From: Periconia sp. R9002
Lineage: Eukaryota > Ascomycota > Dothideomycetes > Pleosporales > Periconiaceae
Assembly (NCBI GenBank): GCA_023627715.1
Contig: JAMAHW010000002.1
Location: forward strand, 744,001-808,000
Reading direction: 5' to 3'
Length of the DNA: 64,000 bases
Notes under the pieces: model-generated
Databases searched by the model: none
The model's input: only the letters and a program-made list of their open reading frames with translations
Told to the model about the DNA's origin: nothing
In this document: one piece after another, positions 34,058 to 45,195 of the stretch
Layout: each line of letters starts with the position of its first letter
Numbering within the stretch: position 1 is the first letter of the stretch
Position numbers and translations under genes: made by a program

Positions 34058-35211
34058 TCAGCCGACTTCGATAGCTTGCAAGGCACTAATGACTTCTTCA
34101 GCGACCCCTCCTTTGCCCACCACCATCGAGGTTACTTGTGATATAAGACCGCGTTTCATGCCACCGCGCGGAGGCGTCCATACACCCGCAGCAGAAAGAA
34201 GCTCTCGCTGGGTCAGCGCATCGGCTGTGGATGTGGGTGCAACACCACCGGTAGCGGAATTCATGGAATTTGGAACAGCCGGTGGTGTAAGATGGGCAGG
34301 AGGGTCAATGGTGCGTATGGAGACGATACGTGCACCGGTAGACGAGGCGTTGGAAGGAGCACAGCCCACGGCGAGCACAGCGTCGGCCACGGCGAGCTCC
34401 TCTTTACAAGGGTCGAAAATGATGTTGGATCCTACGGCCATGGCGAGTACAATGACGGGAGGTTTATCCACATTCGTTCCACCGTGGGCGTCAACTTTGG
34501 GATATAGAGGTACCGCAGCATCCCAATCATCGTCAAAGAGGGGGTCTTCGTCCTTTTCGGACTTGAGCGCTGGTAAATGAGAAGTGAGGAGAGCGAGATG
34601 AGTGGTCATGGAAAGCAGGGCGAGCGGGTAGGAAAGAGGTGGTGACAACAGCAGAACCTAATGCACAGATCAGTATTGGTGTAGCTGAATAGCGTATTTG
34701 GCAATGTACACACATCGATGCCCAACTTCCAGTGGAACCGGTCGTTGATGTACAGCCTGTTCTTGAGTTCCCCGCTTGCTAACAGGCTTTCGGTGAGCAT
34801 GGAGGCAAGAAAAACGGGCAGCGCATCGTCGTCGCGAAAACCTGGGATTTCGACGCTGATTTCGATCCAGCTATTCTGGCCCTTGGCTTTGTTTCCTTCG
34901 CCCTCTTGCATATCGTCATCGGTCATGTCCACATCGACACCAGCGGCCTGTCTTCCTTCGACGTTGGGGCGCCATTGCGACTTCTCGACCTCTGCCTTGA
35001 CTCCAACCAGAGCTTCGGTGCCGTCCTCCAGAGCAATGCGCGCACTTCCATTTGTACTCGGCAGCACATCATATTCGGCAACCATGGATCGGAAGTCTCT
35101 GGGTCCTTTGGTGTTGTCCAGGCGGATGGGCGGGGTTTGTGAGAGGGACGAGCGCAGGAAGGACAGCTCTGCGGGCGAGAGATTGACCTGGGCCGGCTGG
35201 GAAGGAGCCAT
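34058..35211 (-). CDS. RRP42: Exosome complex core component RRP42 (RNase PH-fold)
   Basis: Subunit of the six-membered RNase PH-like ring of the RNA exosome in nucleus and cytoplasm, acting in RNA 3' processing and decay. Exon 1 is 35211-34714 and exon 2 is 34657-34058, with a 56-nt intron (GTGTGT...TTAG) in phase 0, giving 365 aa. The N-terminus NLSPAELSFLRSSLSQ and EYDVLPSTNGSARIALEDGTEALVGVKAEVE fit the RRP42 class, with WIEISVEIPGFRDDDALPVFLASMLTESLL in the middle. The second exon carries the C-terminal RNase PH subdomain, including DKPPVIVLAMAVGSNIIFDPCKEELAVADAVLAV. Catalytic residues of bacterial RNase PH are not expected in eukaryotic ring subunits. The ATG at 35211 is chosen for the family start; it diverges from the MCH1-like gene across 459 bp. 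Confidence 0.93.
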
Positions 35212-35670
35212 GTTTAGAGTCACACGCGAAGCGGACGGGGCGTTGACAGGTCGTCTACTTCGTCTTGTGTGGTGGTGACTATTGTTTGCCTGCACAAGGG
35301 AACGTTGAACATGGAATTGAATATTTTGTCCGGATTTTAGCGCAACAACAGGTGCAGCTCGGGCCAATCATAGCGTGCAGCGTAGCTTGCAGCGAAAGCG
35401 GAGCGGATCTTGACGCCATTCTGGCGACAACACCATCGCGCAGTCCGACCGCTTGACCGCTACGTTACCCTGTGAGTGTCGTCCTCCGGGTTTATATAAC
35501 TATAGCCTCAGAGACGCTTCTTGCCAGAAAGTGTCCTTGTCGACAATTGATATTCTTTTTGCTGCATAGAGTTCCCTTTGCGGCAGGATGACGTTTTAAG
35601 GTACACCTCACGCGCCCCCGGTCAGTCAGTCACACGGCACGTCACGTTCCCCTGCCGCCCTCTGCCAGCC
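35212..35670. promoter_or_regulatory. Bidirectional promoter region RRP42/MCH1-like
   Basis: 459 bp between diverging start codons. The MCH1-like frame stays open into this region to 35578, but its conserved product starts at 35671. No specific site recognised. Confidence 0.5.
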
Positions 35671-37494
35671 ATGTCTCCGCCTCCTCGTTACAAACACACC
35701 CACAACCACAGCAACAATGGCATAGACAAGCTTGATTACGATTCCTCACGCCGTCCCCTCCTTCAACCAGATTCCGATTCCGATCCCAACCGACGCTCCC
35801 AGGACACCAGCTACGCAGGCAGCTTCTTCGAACAGGTCGCCGAGCAAATCATGGAAAGGGACCGCCAGAGGCTGCAGCGCGAGGTCGTGCGATGGCTGAG
35901 CTTCCTCTGGGCCATTGTGAACTGCTTATGTGCCGGTAGCATCACCGCATACTCGCTCTATGGCCACATTTTCCAGTCAAAGCTTCATTATACACAGTTC
36001 CAGGTGAACATTGTCAGCATTACCGCCGAGCTGGCCATGTATCTGCCTGTGCCCGCTTTTGGCTATCTCTGCGATCGACTAGGGCCCGGCGCCCCCTCCG
36101 CTCTTTCCGCTGTATTCTTCGGTGTGGGCTATCTTTTGGCTGCATTTTCCTACAAGAGTGGCCCTCCGCCAACTGCCGGTGGCCATGGGTGGCCGTTTGG
36201 GGTCATGATTCTCGCTTTCGTGGGCATAGGCATGGGTACAAGCTGCATGTATCTTTCGGCTGTCACGACATGTGCAAAGAACTTTGGTCGCGGCAATGCA
36301 AAGGGCATTGCTTTGGCTGTTCCAATCGCTGCTTTTGGCTTGAGTGGCATGTGGCAGAGCCAAGTCGGGAGCCGACTGCTCTACGTGAGAAATCCGGACG
36401 GAAGCCGAGGAGATGTGGATGTATTCAAGTACTTTCTTTTCCTCGCAATTCTCCTGCTCTCCGTAGGCCTGATAGGGTTCTTCACCCTCCGCATCATGGA
36501 CGAGGAAGAGATGATAGATGACGCAGTCGAAGAGCTGGAACGCTCCGGTTTGCTCGCTCAAGATGAATTCTTCACCCAGGCTGCCAACCACCACGGCTAT
36601 GGTACCATGGAGACTCGAGATCTGTCCGACTCTACGTTCGACTTCCTTCAGTCCGAGGCTGAGCGTTTGAAAGCGCAAGCCGAAGAGGAGGCACGGAAGA
36701 AAACTTGGCTCTTGAACGAAGAAACTCGCCGCTACGTCCTGGACCCGACCATGTGGTGGCTAGCAGGTGGCTTCTTCCTGGTCACCGGGCCTGGAGAAGC
36801 ATTCATTAACAATCTCGGTACCATTATCGGTACTCTTTCCCCGCCCCATACGACGGCATCCACCTCACCAGCCACCCACGTTTCCATCGTTGCCATAACA
36901 TCCACAGTAGCCCGTCTGGTTACTGGTACACTCTCTGATATTCTAGCTCCAGTAGCTCCTGCTCATCAACACCGTCGAGGTCCCGACTCGGTCGCAAACA
37001 GCATGTCGTCGCTCCCTCCCGCTTCCCGCAAATTCTCGGTATCTCGCATTACCTTCCTCCTAACATTCGCCTTCATCCTCTCCCTCGGCCAACTCCTTCT
37101 CGCCTCCGGGTGGGTGCAAAACCACGACTCGCGCTTCGCCGTCGTCTCGGCACTCATCGGCGCAGGCTACGGGGCCGTCTTCTCCCTCACCCCCATCGTC
37201 GTCTCGGTTGTTTGGGGCGTGGAGAACTTTGGCACCAATTGGGGTATTCTGGCGACTACCCCGGCTGTCGGCGCCACGCTCTGGGGCGCAATATACGCCA
37301 CCGTTTACCAGAAAGGTGCCAATCATGGCGAGTCAGGCATAGAGAATGACCCCTCGGATGTACTTTGCTACGGAAAGAGCTGCTATGCCCCGACGTTTTG
37401 GGCTATGGCTGCTTCCGTGTGGCTGGCCATGGGATTGTGGCTGTGGGCTTGGAGAGGTCCTGGTGGGTGGAAGAAGAGAGGAATAGCCGTGTAA
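35671..37494 (+). CDS. MCH1-like MFS transporter (nodulin-like/monocarboxylate-porter-related)
   Basis: Intronless multi-pass transporter, 607 aa from the ATG at 35671 in context CCAGCCATGTCT (an in-frame ATG lies 31 codons upstream). A hydrophilic N-terminus with an SRRPLLQPDSDSDP stretch suggests a vacuolar or endomembrane location (inference). Helices include FLWAIVNCLCAGSITAYSLYG and MYLPVPAFGYLCDRLGP. The segments GIGMGTSCMYLSAVTTCAKNFGRGNAKGIALAVPIAAFGLSG and PGEAFINNLGTIIGTL are typical of MCH1 and nodulin-like proteins. A long charged central loop (about residues 280-365) contains EAERLKAQAEEEARKKTW. The second half has STVARLVTGTLSDIL and FGTNWGILATTPAVGATLWGAIYATVY. Yeast MCH1 is a monocarboxylate-porter homologue of unproven substrate. 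Confidence 0.9.
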   Translation: MSPPPRYKHTHNHSNNGIDKLDYDSSRRPLLQPDSDSDPNRRSQDTSYAGSFFEQVAEQIMERDRQRLQREVVRWLSFLWAIVNCLCAGSITAYSLYGHIFQSKLHYTQFQVNIVSITAELAMYLPVPAFGYLCDRLGPGAPSALSAVFFGVGYLLAAFSYKSGPPPTAGGHGWPFGVMILAFVGIGMGTSCMYLSAVTTCAKNFGRGNAKGIALAVPIAAFGLSGMWQSQVGSRLLYVRNPDGSRGDVDVFKYFLFLAILLLSVGLIGFFTLRIMDEEEMIDDAVEELERSGLLAQDEFFTQAANHHGYGTMETRDLSDSTFDFLQSEAERLKAQAEEEARKKTWLLNEETRRYVLDPTMWWLAGGFFLVTGPGEAFINNLGTIIGTLSPPHTTASTSPATHVSIVAITSTVARLVTGTLSDILAPVAPAHQHRRGPDSVANSMSSLPPASRKFSVSRITFLLTFAFILSLGQLLLASGWVQNHDSRFAVVSALIGAGYGAVFSLTPIVVSVVWGVENFGTNWGILATTPAVGATLWGAIYATVYQKGANHGESGIENDPSDVLCYGKSCYAPTFWAMAASVWLAMGLWLWAWRGPGGWKKRGIAV

Positions 37495-39953
37495 ATATTT
37501 TTTCTTTGTATGCTTCCGCATTTTTCCTTTGGTCTTTCTTTTTGCATTTTGATTTGGATGGGGGGCTCAACGACCGAGCAATGGGGGAGAAGTAGAAAAT
37601 ACACGAAATCCATGGTTTTAGAACATGTTTGCATGTGTAGACGAAAAGGTGACGAAGCAATGTGATGTGAGAAGCTGGTGGGTGATGTACCGATAGCTAA
37701 AAGACGTTAGCATCACAAGAGAAAACTTTCTTAGTTATCCGCTTTTCTCTATCGGTACTTCATTAATTGCTTTTCCGTTACATGGTTTTCTTCTACCTCT
37801 TGATCTCACGAGGTGTTCGACCTGGATGATGGATGGAAGAATTACACAGTCTGGTCGATGTGCATACATATGTAGATACAAGTAACATCTTCACGGACGG
37901 GTTCTATCATAGCTTTCATCACCCCTTTTTACATCAGAATAAAAGATGTTACATATATTATTCTCTAAAGGGACAAACAAACAAAAAAACGCCGTACACA
38001 CCGTCCCAATCGATCCCTCATCATCCACCGACACCCACCTCTTCGTAAACTCATTCCTTTGTTTCCCGTCTTTTCCACACGTATCCCGCCCCTATCCCTT
38101 TCCTCCTCCTCCTCCCCCCACCTATCCCTTTCCACTTCTCCAACCCCTCCCCCCTCTCCCTGTCTCCATAGAAAAAAACCCCCGGAAGTAGCGTAAGTAC
38201 CGTATCGTACCCAAGGGTCCCTAGACTAGAAAAAAAAAAGGGGGGGGGGGGGGGATATAGACAAATGCGGACGTGACGTGACGTGACGTGGACGTGGGTA
38301 ATAGCGTGAATACATATGTAGTAGGTTCGTATGTATGTATGAGTGAGTACCTTACCTACCTACCTACCTACTCAACATACATATAAAAGTAATTACATAA
38401 ATACATGTAAATAAATCCCTTTTTTACTAAGGCACGAACGCATACACCCCCTATCCCCCAACCCCCCCACCCCCTCACCCGTCGCCACGTGGCGCCGGTA
38501 AATATTGTTGTAAACAAACAAACAAACGCAAACGCAAACGCAACCAACCGAGTAGTAGATCAAATTAAACCCCCCCTCCCCCTCCCCCCACCAAACGTAT
38601 CAATCAATCGATCACACTCACACTCATACCTATGCATTCGAATGCAAAAGTTAACATCACAAGTCTCCAAGTAAATAGAACGATGAAGTAAAAGGTTAAA
38701 AAAGGTCCCGCGTCTCTCCAACAAGTCCCAGACTCGGTAGAGAGAGAAAAACACGGAACCCTGAGGGTAAAAAAAAGTTGTATTGGTTGGTTGGTTTGGG
38801 GTGGGTATTATAGAATTACAAATGGTTGTAAGGGTAAGGGAGGTACAATCTACAAGGCGGAGAGAGAACGGGGGGTTTCCCGGTTGGTTTTTGTGTTCGG
38901 GTGTGAGGTGCAACAAAGGGAAGATGTGGATTCCAAGTCTCAATTTAAGAGGCGCGCGTGGTGGGTGGTTGTTTGTTTGAACAAAGGAGAAGAAAACAAG
39001 AAGATAGTCAAAAGGAAAGGGCGACAATTTCTGTTCCTGGAAATCGCTGATTGGAGACAGAAAACGACAACAATGAAGACACAAACAGAGACAGAGAGAG
39101 AGAGAGAAGAAGAGGAAGAAAAGAGACTTATTAAGCTAATTCCCATCTTTTTGTCGATATTTCCCCCGTGTGTGTGTAATCCTTTCTCTTTCTTGTTCTG
39201 CAGCGAATCCAATTTAGAACCTTCCTCGAGAGGTGGGGGGGATCAAGATCTAACAAAAAATGTGTGAACGATAGATATATGTAAAATGATGTAGTCGCCA
39301 ACCATATGCCAAACTGAAGGGGGTATCCGCCATCGAATATGCTTTGAATAAAAAAAGAAGAACACGGTGAGAAAAAAACGACATGAAGAAACAAGTTCTA
39401 GCAAGGTATCTCTTACAAAGGCAAAGATGCTTGACCCCTCCAGGAAATGAAACACTAGAGTTGGGAGGGGAGAAACGCCGACTGGCCCGACCTAGAAAAA
39501 ACTACTCTGCGCACGGGCGATGGTCGTGCGCGTCGAAATGGACGAAAAAATGCCGCCTATATGTTGCGTGGAAAAGAGTTGCGATAAACACAAAGTGGAG
39601 CGAACGTGTTGCAAAAGTGCTAAAGCTGTCGCAAAAGTGCTGACAACGATAAGATGGCGGAGATGGAAACGACTGGAATGAACATGATAAGCGCCAGAAC
39701 ACCGATGCTAGAATGCGCTACTTTTTTCGTCCTTGCGGAAACGACTCCCTTCTGTCCAGTAGCCGATAGCCTCCTTGAGTCGTGCACCGTTCCGGACGGG
39801 ATATGGTCGTTAACCGTGGCGCGAGCCCGAACTGTATCTGACGATAGACCAGAAGGAAAATGTCACGAACAGAGATGCGAATTACACTATGTTATGGTTG
39901 AAGAGGGCGGGGAGAATAGAAACCATGGAAAATGAGCCGGAATCGGGAGACAA
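37495..39953. other. 2.5 kb low-complexity intergenic region between convergent genes
   Basis: Lies between the MCH1-like stop and the kinase stop. It holds an A10/G15 tract (38230-38254), a GACGT pentamer repeat (38270-38297), an ACCT tetramer run (about 38352-38371), CAAACG repeats near 38520-38545 and C-rich tracts. Open frames here (for example 38560-39084 minus) are low-complexity. No gene recognised. Confidence 0.6.
38270..38297. repeat. (GACGT)n pentanucleotide repeat with embedded CRE-like TGACGTGA
   Basis: Four tandem GACGT units followed by GGACGTGG. Each junction creates TGACGTGA, which resembles a bZIP/CRE binding core. It may be only a microsatellite. Confidence 0.6.
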
Positions 39954-42434
39954 TCACCGGTACATGGACTGCGTAGCAAAAAGGCTGGCCGATACGCTCG
40001 AGGCCCAGTCGCCCTCATCATAGGGAGGCGTCGGCCATTTCGAGGGTCCCTCGTCTTTGGTATTCCGGGTCTTGGAGATCTCCAGCGGCTTGCTAGGAGT
40101 AGAGTAACCGGACTGACCGAAATTGACATTGTCGCGGTTGGCCGAGGGCGAAGGGGTAAGGTACGAGGCGGCTGGTCCGACCTCTTGCCGTACGGGCTTT
40201 CGCTGCGGTTGCTGACCGTTTTGAGCGTGCCTGTCCATTTTCTTGACAGCCTTGTGGGTGGAGGCAAGCACTTCGCTAAGCAGTTCCTCTTCCTCGTTTG
40301 GAGTCTCGTAGTGATTTGAGGGATTCGACTTGCTTTGTAGGGCGCGTCGCGTCCTGCTGGAGATGGGTGCGTTCGTAGGCAGCACACCCGACTCAGCATT
40401 TCGGTTTTCTGTGCCATGATTCAGCGAGTGGTGACGCTTCAGCATGGGGTTGGTTGCAATGCGAGCGTTTTTCGTCGCATTGGTCGGCTGAGCAGGGCTC
40501 TCCAGACTGCACCTGACGTTCCGCAAAGCTTTATCGAGATCCGTCAAGTCAGTGTTCGTGGAGGCGCCTGCCACCGGTGACTGGTCCATGATCATTGACT
40601 GTCGGTTGCTCCCTGAAGCCCAAGGAGCACAGCCAGCGTTGGCTTCGATATCATCAGAATTGGGTGACATGGGAGTCTGGTATCGACCTGACAAGCGACG
40701 AGCGCGCTTTCTCAGATGAGAGAAGAAACCTTCCCTGTGTCCACTGCCGCTAGAAGGAGACGCCACGGTCGACTGGCCATTCAGTGCACGCTCGGCTTCT
40801 TGTCGATGGATGTCGGCATAGTGGTTGCCATGCGACGCAACTGAGAGCTGTCGACCAATCTTCTTGGCCGCCTTCTCGTCCGCTTCGTTAGCACGTACGC
40901 TGGCCTGGGCAGTCACCTCTGCAGATAAAGGAGACACTGGCCGGATGGAGGGCAAAATGGGGATGGGGGCTCCATTAGTGGTAACACCGTTGGTCCACGT
41001 GGCTCGCTTAGTAGCCTGCGGGCGATGTTTATTTGATACGAGGGCGTCTGCAGCATTGACTGGTGCAGGCGACGGTCGCGGCGATGGCTGTTGGGCATGA
41101 GTGTGCTGAGGCACTGCTGGAGCACTTTCTCGCGCCACAAGCGATCTGCGAAGCCAGGACGTCTTGGAATTAAGACTGGGTGAGACATCCGGCGAGTCTT
41201 TTCGCGAGAGATCAGATTGCTTGCGGCCTAGAAGGCGGGACGAAGAAGACTTGAGGCGGATGGGATCTACTGCATCATTGAAGTATTCATGGGCAAGTGC
41301 CTGCGCTGATGTAGGCCTGTTGCGAGGATCCCACATGAGACACCACGTGACAAAGTGAGCCAGACTAGCAGGCCACTGTGGTGCTTGAAGTATCGTGTCC
41401 AAAGAGTGGGGGGCCATCTAAGGTAGTTGTTAGCGACTGCTGACCGGCTTTTTTTTTTCTCGGCGAAATGTTATTTACCTTTGGGAAAGAAAAGCCTAGC
41501 TTCTGTGCCAAACGCACGCCGTCTTTCCATTCGCCGCCACCTACGCGGTGGCCGTACTTGTTCACCCAGCCTCCAGGGCTACCCATGATTTCGCAGACCC
41601 TCCAAACCTGATCGACCTCGTTTCCACCAGGGAAGAGAGGCTTGAGAGTAGCAATTTCGACAGCCATGGCACCGACGGCCCAGATGTCCACGGGAGCGGA
41701 GTACTCTCCTGCTCGGAGAAGGACCTCTGGGGCTCGGTACCAGCGAGTGGAAACGTAGGTCGTGTATGGCAACTTGGAGTGGGTTTCTCTTGCGAGACCA
41801 AAGTCGGCGATTTTGATGGTGTAGACTGGAGGGGTCGATGGCGGTGTCATCAGCGCCGAGTACCGTCGGAAGGGATGCGATGAGTCGTTTTGTTGTGATG
41901 TGGAGACGAGAATGTTCTCTGGTTTGATGTCACGATGGAAGAACTCGCGGTCATGAATGTGCTGCAGGCCCGACATGATCTGGAAAAGGATGCTCTTGAC
42001 GCTATGCGCGTCCATGGGCTTGTGGTCCCGTGCCTTCATTAGCTGATACAGATTGCCGTCCATGTACTCCATTGCGATGTGGAGGCGTCTGCTATAAGGG
42101 TCCAGGAAGATATCGAGAGCTGGCACAAGATGTGGGTGGGGGGGCAGTGAGCGCAAGAAGATGACTTCTCGCAGCTCCAGACAGGCCGCAAACGAATCGA
42201 ACGTCTTCTTCATCGTTTTGATGGCAACCTGTTCAGTGATTAGCATGCTACCGTTCCATTTCGGTTTTGCGTGTCACGTACCAATGTCCCTCTACGCGCA
42301 ATGTGCTGCCCTGCAGTCCTGACGCGGGCAAGAGCTACACTACCAAAGCTGCCATCTCCTATCTCTTTCATGACCTCGTACCTCTCCTCCAGAGATGCCC
42401 AGCCATGCGGCTGGTCTTGCCTGTCTTGATACAT
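39954..42434 (-). CDS. IME2/RCK-type MAPK-like serine/threonine kinase (ImeB/Crk1 class)
   Basis: Protein kinase of the RCK (MAK/ICK/IME2) class, which in fungi controls meiosis, mating or light-regulated sexual development. Exons 42434-42282, 42228-41479 and 41417-39954 (introns 53 and 61 nt) give 788 aa. The glycine loop GDGSFGSV lies in exon 1. VAIKTMKK (K55) follows directly after the first junction. HRDIKPENIL (D151), DFGLA (193-197) and a TxY activation motif TTY (207-209) before RWYRAPEVL place it among MAPK-related kinases. A proline/serine-containing insert (about residues 160-188) separates the catalytic loop and DFG. Behind the kinase domain is a long, basic, S/P-rich C-terminal tail of about 450 residues, as in IME2-like proteins. 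The gene has an unusually large gene-free 5' flank. Confidence 0.92.
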
Positions 42435-45124
42435 GACGAAGATACAGCCAAGATTTTGTCAGGAGAAACCGGTCTTCACAGACAATTCTTCAGTAGTATA
42501 AAAAGCTAAAGGACTGCGATGATGAGCTTCAATTCACCTCACGCATGTGAGTTGGCTCACCGGAACAGACGTCCTTGATCGGTTGATCTCAATGGCTTAC
42601 AGTTGGCTCGGGTTCATATCAGATGAGGATGGCGTAGTCGGCAGTTGATGTTGTTGTTGTTGCTGTTATGGAGTGGTGATGTCGAGGTAGGTTGGGGTTA
42701 CACAAAAGTGAAGCAACAGCGGGGAGGATGCAGATGATGTGAAGGGTCGAGGGGTCTGTCCAAAGCGTATCGGTTTCTTGAGTGCGATAGGAGAGAAGTA
42801 AGGGTCCAGGTTGATGGAGCAGCGGGAGGGTTGATGAAAAGAGGAGCGAAGGTTTGAGAAAAGGGCGTGTGGAGGTAGGCGGTCCAGGGCCACGGTAGGC
42901 GGGTAGACTTCCGTAGGCTAGGTTCCTTGTAGCTGGAGGGAGGATAGGGATAAGATGATGAGCATAACTTGGTGGCTCGATAAAACGGGATAATTATTCA
43001 AGGACTGTGCACTCGGGGATGAGACCAGTGAGCTATTAGAGCGGGAAAGGAGGTCGAGTAGAACAAACAGAGTCGGTCTAGTCGATCGTGAACGCGAAGG
43101 GAATGGTCGCAAGACGATGGGTGCTCGACTTGTTCTGGATCGAAAGGCAAAGAGAGGCGGATGCGACTCAGGCAGAGAGCAAAGAGAGGCGGGTGCAATG
43201 ATTGTGAGGAATGAATGGAACAGAGAGGTTCAGCGAGGAGAAGCAGGAGGAGCGCGACCGAGAGTGTGGCTTCAGCATGAATCGCAGCGGCCAATTTCGG
43301 ATCAGGCCTGACCGTTGGACTTGATTAGAGAGGAACAGCAGGCGACGGGGTTTGGTTGCTGGGCGTAACAAATGGAGGTGCCGGGGGGGCTGGAAAGAGT
43401 ATAGACGTTGCCGTGGCCAGATGGTGGCCGTTGCTGCGGTGAAGACAGCGGTGGTGTGTTGGCAGCCAGATGGTGGATAGATGAAGGGCTTGTAGTCAGA
43501 CGCGCAATGGCAAACGAGCGAAACACGGTGCGCGCAGTGCCTGGGGGTGGCAGATTGGGAAAGGGGAGTGGGCGGGCGCGCGGGCGGGCGGTGAAAAAGA
43601 GAGGCCAGGAGAGCAGTGGGGTGCAGAGAAATGCAGCGCGGTGCGTCAAGAGGCGGTGTTGTTTATCACGACAAAGCACGGCGCGCAAAAGGTATAGTGT
43701 TTTTACTAAAGAAAGGGAGGAAGGAAGGTAGTGGTGGAGAGGAGAAGAAAGTGAAAGGCGAGCAGGTGGACAGTCACGGCAGTGAGTGGTGAGAAGGAAG
43801 GGAGGGACGTCTTTGGCGGGGGGGAGGGGAGAGGGGGGGGAAGGGGGGGCTGTAGCAGGAACGAACTTTGATGGGCAGCGAGAGGGAGGTGCGAGGGCTT
43901 GCTTGTTGATTGAATCGCTCATCCATCCTCCATCCCATCCCATCCATACCAAGCATCCCCCAGCCGCCTCCCCAAGTGTAGCACGCTCGCCGGCACGCTA
44001 CGCTTCGACGCTTCGGCTGCATCCGCGACACACCAGCGCCTGCTCTTCAGTGTTCCCCGACCTAGCGCTTGACGCCGCCAAAACCAAAACCTCACCCTAG
44101 CCCACCTAGGTGCACAACGCTGTACTGTACTGTCCTGGACTTGCTTGTACAGACAGACTACGAGTACGTAACTACGCTACTGTCTGTGCTCTGGCTAGGG
44201 TATTCTGGTTGGCTGGCGATGCCCCCTTTTTCCTTCTTTTTTGATGTCTGTGCCTGGGCATATTTTTCTGCTATTTTCTGCCTCTGGTCTCGCGCGCGCC
44301 TTACCCCTTTGGCCGGCTGCTGTGCACTGTGCAAATGCATCATTTCAGAAGGCGAGGCGCAATATTATGCAAGCCCTTCCACGTGATGGCCTTGGTCGAC
44401 AGCAAGTACGAACAGGTACAGGCGCTGCGGTGTACATTGTTACGTGTACATGTACCCGTCGACCGCTACCTACACGTACATGGCCAAATGTCACGGCACA
44501 AACTAGGTACATGTATGTTGGTACTGTACATACATGATGGATGTGTACTCTTTCTCCACTTGGGGGGTTGGTGGGGGAACAAGAAGATCGTCGACGGCAA
44601 AAAGGAAATGAAGAGCAACCAGCGACCATCCAGGCAGGCAGGCAGATTGCGACGCCTTTTGTTATTTATGAAATATCAAGGTACAGTAGCAGGCAGGCAG
44701 TTCCACAGTGGAAGATGGATGGCCCATGATGGTCGCCGAGTATTGTACAGTACAGTAGGAGGGCTAGCGGCCCCTTTTTTGGCGTGGGCATGGCGTTGCC
44801 GGGGTGCAGGCTGGACTGACTCCTGACCTTGGGCTGTACGAGGTTAGCATGACGATGGTGCTGGTGTCGCGCCGTTCCTTGGGCTCCCCACCACCCAGCA
44901 CCCTCCCTGCTGTGTGTGCGTCTTTGCATCTTGTTCCTGGGCCGACCTGCAGCCTTGTTGGCCGCTCTCCACCGCCGCCGTGCTGTCATTGGTCCCTTCG
45001 GTCCCATGGGTTTCCCGCCTGGCTCCGTCGATGTGGTTTTTGCTCAAGAGGCGTTCTTTCTAGTGCTGCTGCGGAACCCACGGGAAATGCGTCGGTCGTG
45101 CTCAACAGAGGGGTGATATTGTAG

Positions 45125-45195
45125 AAGGAAGAAAAAGAAAAAAAAGAAAAAAAGAAAAAAAGAAAAAAAGAAAAAAAGAAAAAAAAGAAAAAAGA
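45125..45195. repeat. A-rich GAAAAAAA microsatellite
   Basis: About eight imperfect units of G followed by five to eight A. Simple-sequence repeat in non-coding DNA. Confidence 0.8.

Noticed and set aside
38560..39394. Frames on the minus strand between the MCH1-like and kinase genes
   Set aside because: Low-complexity and microsatellite-derived, in a region that is probably 3' UTR.
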